Origin: Deltaproteobacteria bacterium
GTDB lineage: Bacteria; Desulfobacterota; Desulfobacteria; Desulfobacterales; C00003060
Direction: 5' to 3'
DNA: 9,467 bases
Assembly: GCA_003647435.1 (NCBI GenBank)
Contig: QMMV01000050.1
Span: 1-9,467, forward strand
The position numbers and the translations under genes were made by a program. Under the pieces are notes generated by a model. That model was not told the DNA's origin and ran no database searches. It was given only the letters and a program-made list of their open reading frames with translations. This document shows positions 7,426 to 9,467 of this stretch, piece by piece; within the stretch, counting starts at the first letter, position 1, and each line of letters begins with the position of its first letter.

Positions 7426-7860
7426 ATGAGGAACCTTGTGAGGAAAGGAAGACGCATACAGCGAGGAATCGGACGCAGGGGTGGCCGTCGGCCGGGCAGA
7501 GCGGCCGCTGCGGCCATGGCTGGATACTGTATATGCCCGAACTGTGGACGAAGATATGTTCATCGTAGAGGAGTGCCATGCTTCCAGCAAAAATGCCTTA
7601 ACTGCGGTGTGCCTATGGTAAGAGATTTTGGGGGGGAGATTCCAGCCGCTATGCTTGGCGGGGGGGAGGCGACTGGTAAAAAAGCCGAAAAACAAATTCC
7701 TACAATAGACGTAGAAAAGTGCACTGGGTGTGGGATTTGTGCGGATCGGTGTCCGCGTAATGCAATCGTGATTACAGAAGGTAAAGCGGTTGTTGATAGT
7801 CAGCTGTGTTCGGGCTGTTTCGCTTGCGTACCTGTTTGCCCGAAAAATGCGATTTCATAA
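7426..7860 (+). CDS. Zinc-ribbon-like plus 2[4Fe-4S] ferredoxin domain protein
   Basis: This 144-residue protein has three parts. Residues 1-31 are rich in Arg, Gly and Ala. Residues 35-60 form a likely metal-binding ribbon with Cys35, the CPNC motif Cys37/Cys40, Cys52 and the CLNC motif Cys57/Cys60. Residues 92-144 are a bacterial-type ferredoxin with two complete cluster motifs, CTGCGICADRCP (Cys99, 102, 105, 109) and CSGCFACVPVCP (Cys128, 131, 134, 138). It should carry two [4Fe-4S] clusters and transfer electrons in the cytoplasm; the partner is unknown. Similar small ribbon-ferredoxin proteins occur in sulfate reducers and other anaerobes, which is recollection and not a search result. 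The start is uncertain. ATG 7426 has no clear ribosome binding site, and ATG 7516 (residue 31) would remove the basic N-terminus but also lacks one. Confidence 0.85.
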   Translation: MRNLVRKGRRIQRGIGRRGGRRPGRAAAAAMAGYCICPNCGRRYVHRRGVPCFQQKCLNCGVPMVRDFGGEIPAAMLGGGEATGKKAEKQIPTIDVEKCTGCGICADRCPRNAIVITEGKAVVDSQLCSGCFACVPVCPKNAIS

Positions 7861-8033
7861 TGCACGGTTTGATGGGGGAAGGCTGGCGAAGGAACCTATA
7901 GGTTGGCTTTCTATGGACGGTCAAACGAAAGAGACGGAAACGGATAAGTCAGGCCGGCGGAGACCAGGTAGCCGGTCTTCTAATCTGCTCCGTGCCGACG
8001 GTATATGCCAAGATCCCGTAGCGGGGGCAAAGA
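7861..8033. other. Gap with only weak coding signals
   Basis: An ATG at 7860 overlaps the ferredoxin stop but closes after 13 codons. An ATG at 7913 opens a 48-codon frame ending at 8059, 26 bases inside the J-domain gene. Its product is rich in Arg, Lys, Ser and Gly, has no recognisable motif, and has no ribosome binding site. I do not call either a gene. Confidence 0.4.
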
Positions 8034-9059
8034 ATGTATCTGGCAAAAAGAAGAATTAAAGGAAAACTCAACTATTTTCTGAAAGAGTCATTTCAGGATG
8101 GAGACTCCTGGCGAAGCCGCGTTCTTTTCGATTTAGGCGTGGACCCGGCCAGGTACATCGTTTATCCAGGAGGAAATGCCTTCTATATTGATGAAGTTGT
8201 AGAAGAAAAACTCCGTTCTTTTGGCATCAGGGCTGCCAATGATGAAATTGAAGACGTATTCTGGCCTTTCTTAAAACCAAGAATCAGGCATGTCCTGGAA
8301 CCGTTTCGGCAGAGAGCAAGAGCGAAGAAGAAAAAGCTGCCGTTCAGCACTGAGGAGGAAAAAAAGATTCGGACGGATATACACGCCTTCGATAAACGAC
8401 GCATTCACTATCTCCGATTTGGCGAAATCGAACAGGGAAAGATAGAATTGATGCCCGCCAAACTCTTTAGGCAACTACTCGGAAAATCGAGAGATGAGCT
8501 CGAGCAGCATTTTATGCAATTGGAACAGTTTCTACCACGATCTGAACTCAAGACTTACGTTTATGTCATCTTTGACCTCCAGCGTTTTTTCTCCGAATTG
8601 ATTGCCAAGAAAATGCCTCAAGGCCTGGATCAAAACAAGGTCGATGAACATTTTTTTAAGGAACTCTGCTTGCTTAATAATGACAAGTCCTTCTGGACAG
8701 AAGAAGAACCTGGTAACTTTTTACACGAATATCTCGTCCGCTACGCCATCATGTTCGTGGACAGTGAATTCGGGAAAACGCCTTTTTGGGATGAATACAC
8801 GAGGAATTTTCATAGCCGCTCGCGCCCGGTTCAGGCAAAAGAAAGTTCGGTTACCTTCGATGAGGCCTGCGCTATCTTAGGCATAAAAAAAGAGGCTACA
8901 ACGACAATTACAAAGCATGGTTTACTGAAGCTCTATCGGCACTTAGCGAAAAAGCTGCATCCTGACAAAGGTGGCGAACATGAAAAATTTATTAAATTAA
9001 CCGAAGCCTATCAGACACTTGTTCAGAAAACATCGCAAAGAAACCGGCCGGTTTCCTGA
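8034..9059 (+). CDS. Uncharacterised protein with C-terminal J domain
   Basis: This 341-residue protein has an unknown N-terminal region and a C-terminal J domain. The J domain covers about residues 273-333, from VTFDEACAILGI to KLTEAYQTL. It carries the intact HPD tripeptide at 309-311, which in J proteins stimulates DnaK ATPase. No G/F-rich linker, zinc-finger or substrate-binding DnaJ domain is present, so it is a type III (class C) J protein. The N-terminal 270 residues are mixed alpha/beta and highly charged, with a basic stretch near residues 92-102, and lack signal peptide or membrane segments. The opening YLAKRRIKGKLNYFLKESF plus LFDLGVDP and YPGGNAFYIDE reads like a conserved domain, which supports ATG 8034. 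Only a weak GGGGG precedes the start. The client is unknown. The gene is not obviously linked to the ferredoxin upstream. Confidence 0.85.
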   Translation: MYLAKRRIKGKLNYFLKESFQDGDSWRSRVLFDLGVDPARYIVYPGGNAFYIDEVVEEKLRSFGIRAANDEIEDVFWPFLKPRIRHVLEPFRQRARAKKKKLPFSTEEEKKIRTDIHAFDKRRIHYLRFGEIEQGKIELMPAKLFRQLLGKSRDELEQHFMQLEQFLPRSELKTYVYVIFDLQRFFSELIAKKMPQGLDQNKVDEHFFKELCLLNNDKSFWTEEEPGNFLHEYLVRYAIMFVDSEFGKTPFWDEYTRNFHSRSRPVQAKESSVTFDEACAILGIKKEATTTITKHGLLKLYRHLAKKLHPDKGGEHEKFIKLTEAYQTLVQKTSQRNRPVS

Positions 9060-9066
9060 AGATCAG

Positions 9067-9099
9067 AAAGGGGAGGCTTTAAGAATGGTACCACTTTAG
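9067..9099 (+). pseudogene. Orphan translation start cut by element copy B
   Basis: A very strong Shine-Dalgarno (AAAGGGGAGG, 9067-9076) lies 8 bases before ATG 9085. The reading frame then stops after four codons (ATG GTA CCA CTT TAG), because the MITE-like element begins at about 9088. The simplest reading is a gene start separated from its body by the insertion. The body may be the open frame that follows the element at the right edge. This is inference. Confidence 0.4.
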
Positions 9100-9379
9100 C
9101 TCTTTTAAAGAACAGACATATGGAACGGACAGGCCATCCGATTGGTGACCGTCTCAAACTCGAGCCCCTGCCTGCCGGCAGGCAGGTAACTGAGCGTAAA
9201 GAAAAAACAGCGCTTAGAAGTTCAAATAACATCCATTCGGTCCCGATATCAGCTATCGTCAAGGACGAATATCCACCCTACTGTTTTTTCTCAACGCTCA
9301 CTAATGCTCTCAGACAGTGAGCCAGTCTCCAATCGGATGGCCTATCCGCAATGATATTTTGAAAAATCTAAACTGATAC
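9088..9379 (-). mobile_element. MITE-like palindromic element, copy B, with 150-bp insertion
   Basis: This is the reverse complement of copy A (2466-2607) at near identity over its 142 bp, including the ends (GTACCACTTTAGCTCTTTT on this strand and ATCTAAACTGATAC at the far end). The inner inverted repeat is 9126-9149 against 9325-9349 and has drifted by two positions. Copy B is exactly 150 bp longer because 9163-9312 is inserted in the loop. The 66-codon frame at 9120-9320 is repeat sequence and not a gene. Confidence 0.75.
9163..9312. repeat. Insertion nested in copy B, with its own palindromes
   Basis: This 150-bp segment is absent from copy A. It begins with a perfect 20-bp palindrome, CCTGCCTGCCGGCAGGCAGG (9167-9186). 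It continues with a 110-bp unit bounded by 20-bp inverted repeats: TGAGCGTAAAGAAAAAACAG at 9191-9210 and CTGTTTTTTCTCAACGCTCA at 9281-9300, 18 of 20 matching. No clear target duplication flanks it. It may be a second small non-autonomous element. Confidence 0.65.
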
Positions 9380-9407
9380 GCAAAATGACCATCTAAACCA
9401 ACGGACA

Positions 9408-9467
9408 TTGAGCCGAGGCACCCAGGTTGATTTTGCACTTCTGGCTGATTATGCTCTATCCGTGAGC
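9408..9467 (+). CDS. Partial ORF at right edge, possible DUF6941-like protein
   Basis: The frame is open from 9372 to the window end. From TTG 9408 it reads MSRGTQVDFALLADYALSVS. The FALLADYA segment near the N-terminus recalls a family of small bacterial proteins of unknown function (DUF6941-like) that begin in this way. TTG 9408 has no ribosome binding site and no better in-frame start exists downstream of element copy B, so the original start may lie before the element at 9085. With only 20 codons visible this is tentative. Confidence 0.35.
   Translation, partial: MSRGTQVDFALLADYALSVS

Noticed and set aside
9120..9320. 66-codon frame inside copy B
   Set aside because: It consists wholly of the inverted repeat arms, the 20-bp palindrome and the nested insertion.

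Overview
The window is a stretch of bacterial chromosome of roughly even base composition. The gene types suggest an anaerobic, sulfate-reducer-like (Desulfobacterota/deltaproteobacterial) genome: SelB, a DHH-CBS-poly(A)-polymerase fusion next to an M50 membrane peptidase, a small zinc-ribbon/ferredoxin protein, and many short palindromic interspersed repeats. The taxonomic call is inference from gene types, not from a marker gene. All confident genes are on the + strand.

Layout. Positions 1-61 are a 27-bp-period tandem repeat at the window edge. Positions 62-450 contain no gene I recognise, but hold an imperfect REP-like palindrome (310-383) and a 26-bp motif (386-411) that recurs before the ferredoxin gene. 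selB (451-2355, TTG start with a strong ribosome binding site) encodes the selenocysteine-specific elongation factor. The gap 2356-2609 is packed with nested repeats, including a 142-bp MITE-like element (copy A, 2466-2607) with a perfect 25-bp inner stem. Next comes a PLP-dependent cysteine desulfurase that most resembles selenocysteine lyase (2610-3737), starting 2 bp after copy A ends. Then follow an 891-residue DHH/CBS/tRNA-nucleotidyltransferase fusion (3805-6480), a site-2-protease-type M50 peptidase (6602-7267), a zinc-ribbon plus 2[4Fe-4S] ferredoxin (7426-7860), and a protein of unknown function with a C-terminal J domain (8034-9059). Copy B of the MITE-like element (9088-9379) lies in inverted orientation and carries a 150-bp insertion with its own palindromes. 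A partial ORF at the right edge (9408-9467) follows it.

How they fit together. SelB plus a selenocysteine-lyase-like desulfurase form a plausible selenium-use pair, one for UGA-directed Sec insertion and one for Se release or delivery. The fusion protein is probably the A-adding half of tRNA CCA-end synthesis, so the left two thirds has a translation/tRNA theme. The right part (ferredoxin, J-domain protein) has no clear link to it.

The most unusual content is the repeat architecture. Two inverted copies of one element bracket a 6.9-kb block. One copy abuts a start codon, and the other appears to have landed immediately after a start codon with a strong Shine-Dalgarno. I did not find a clearly new multi-gene system here.
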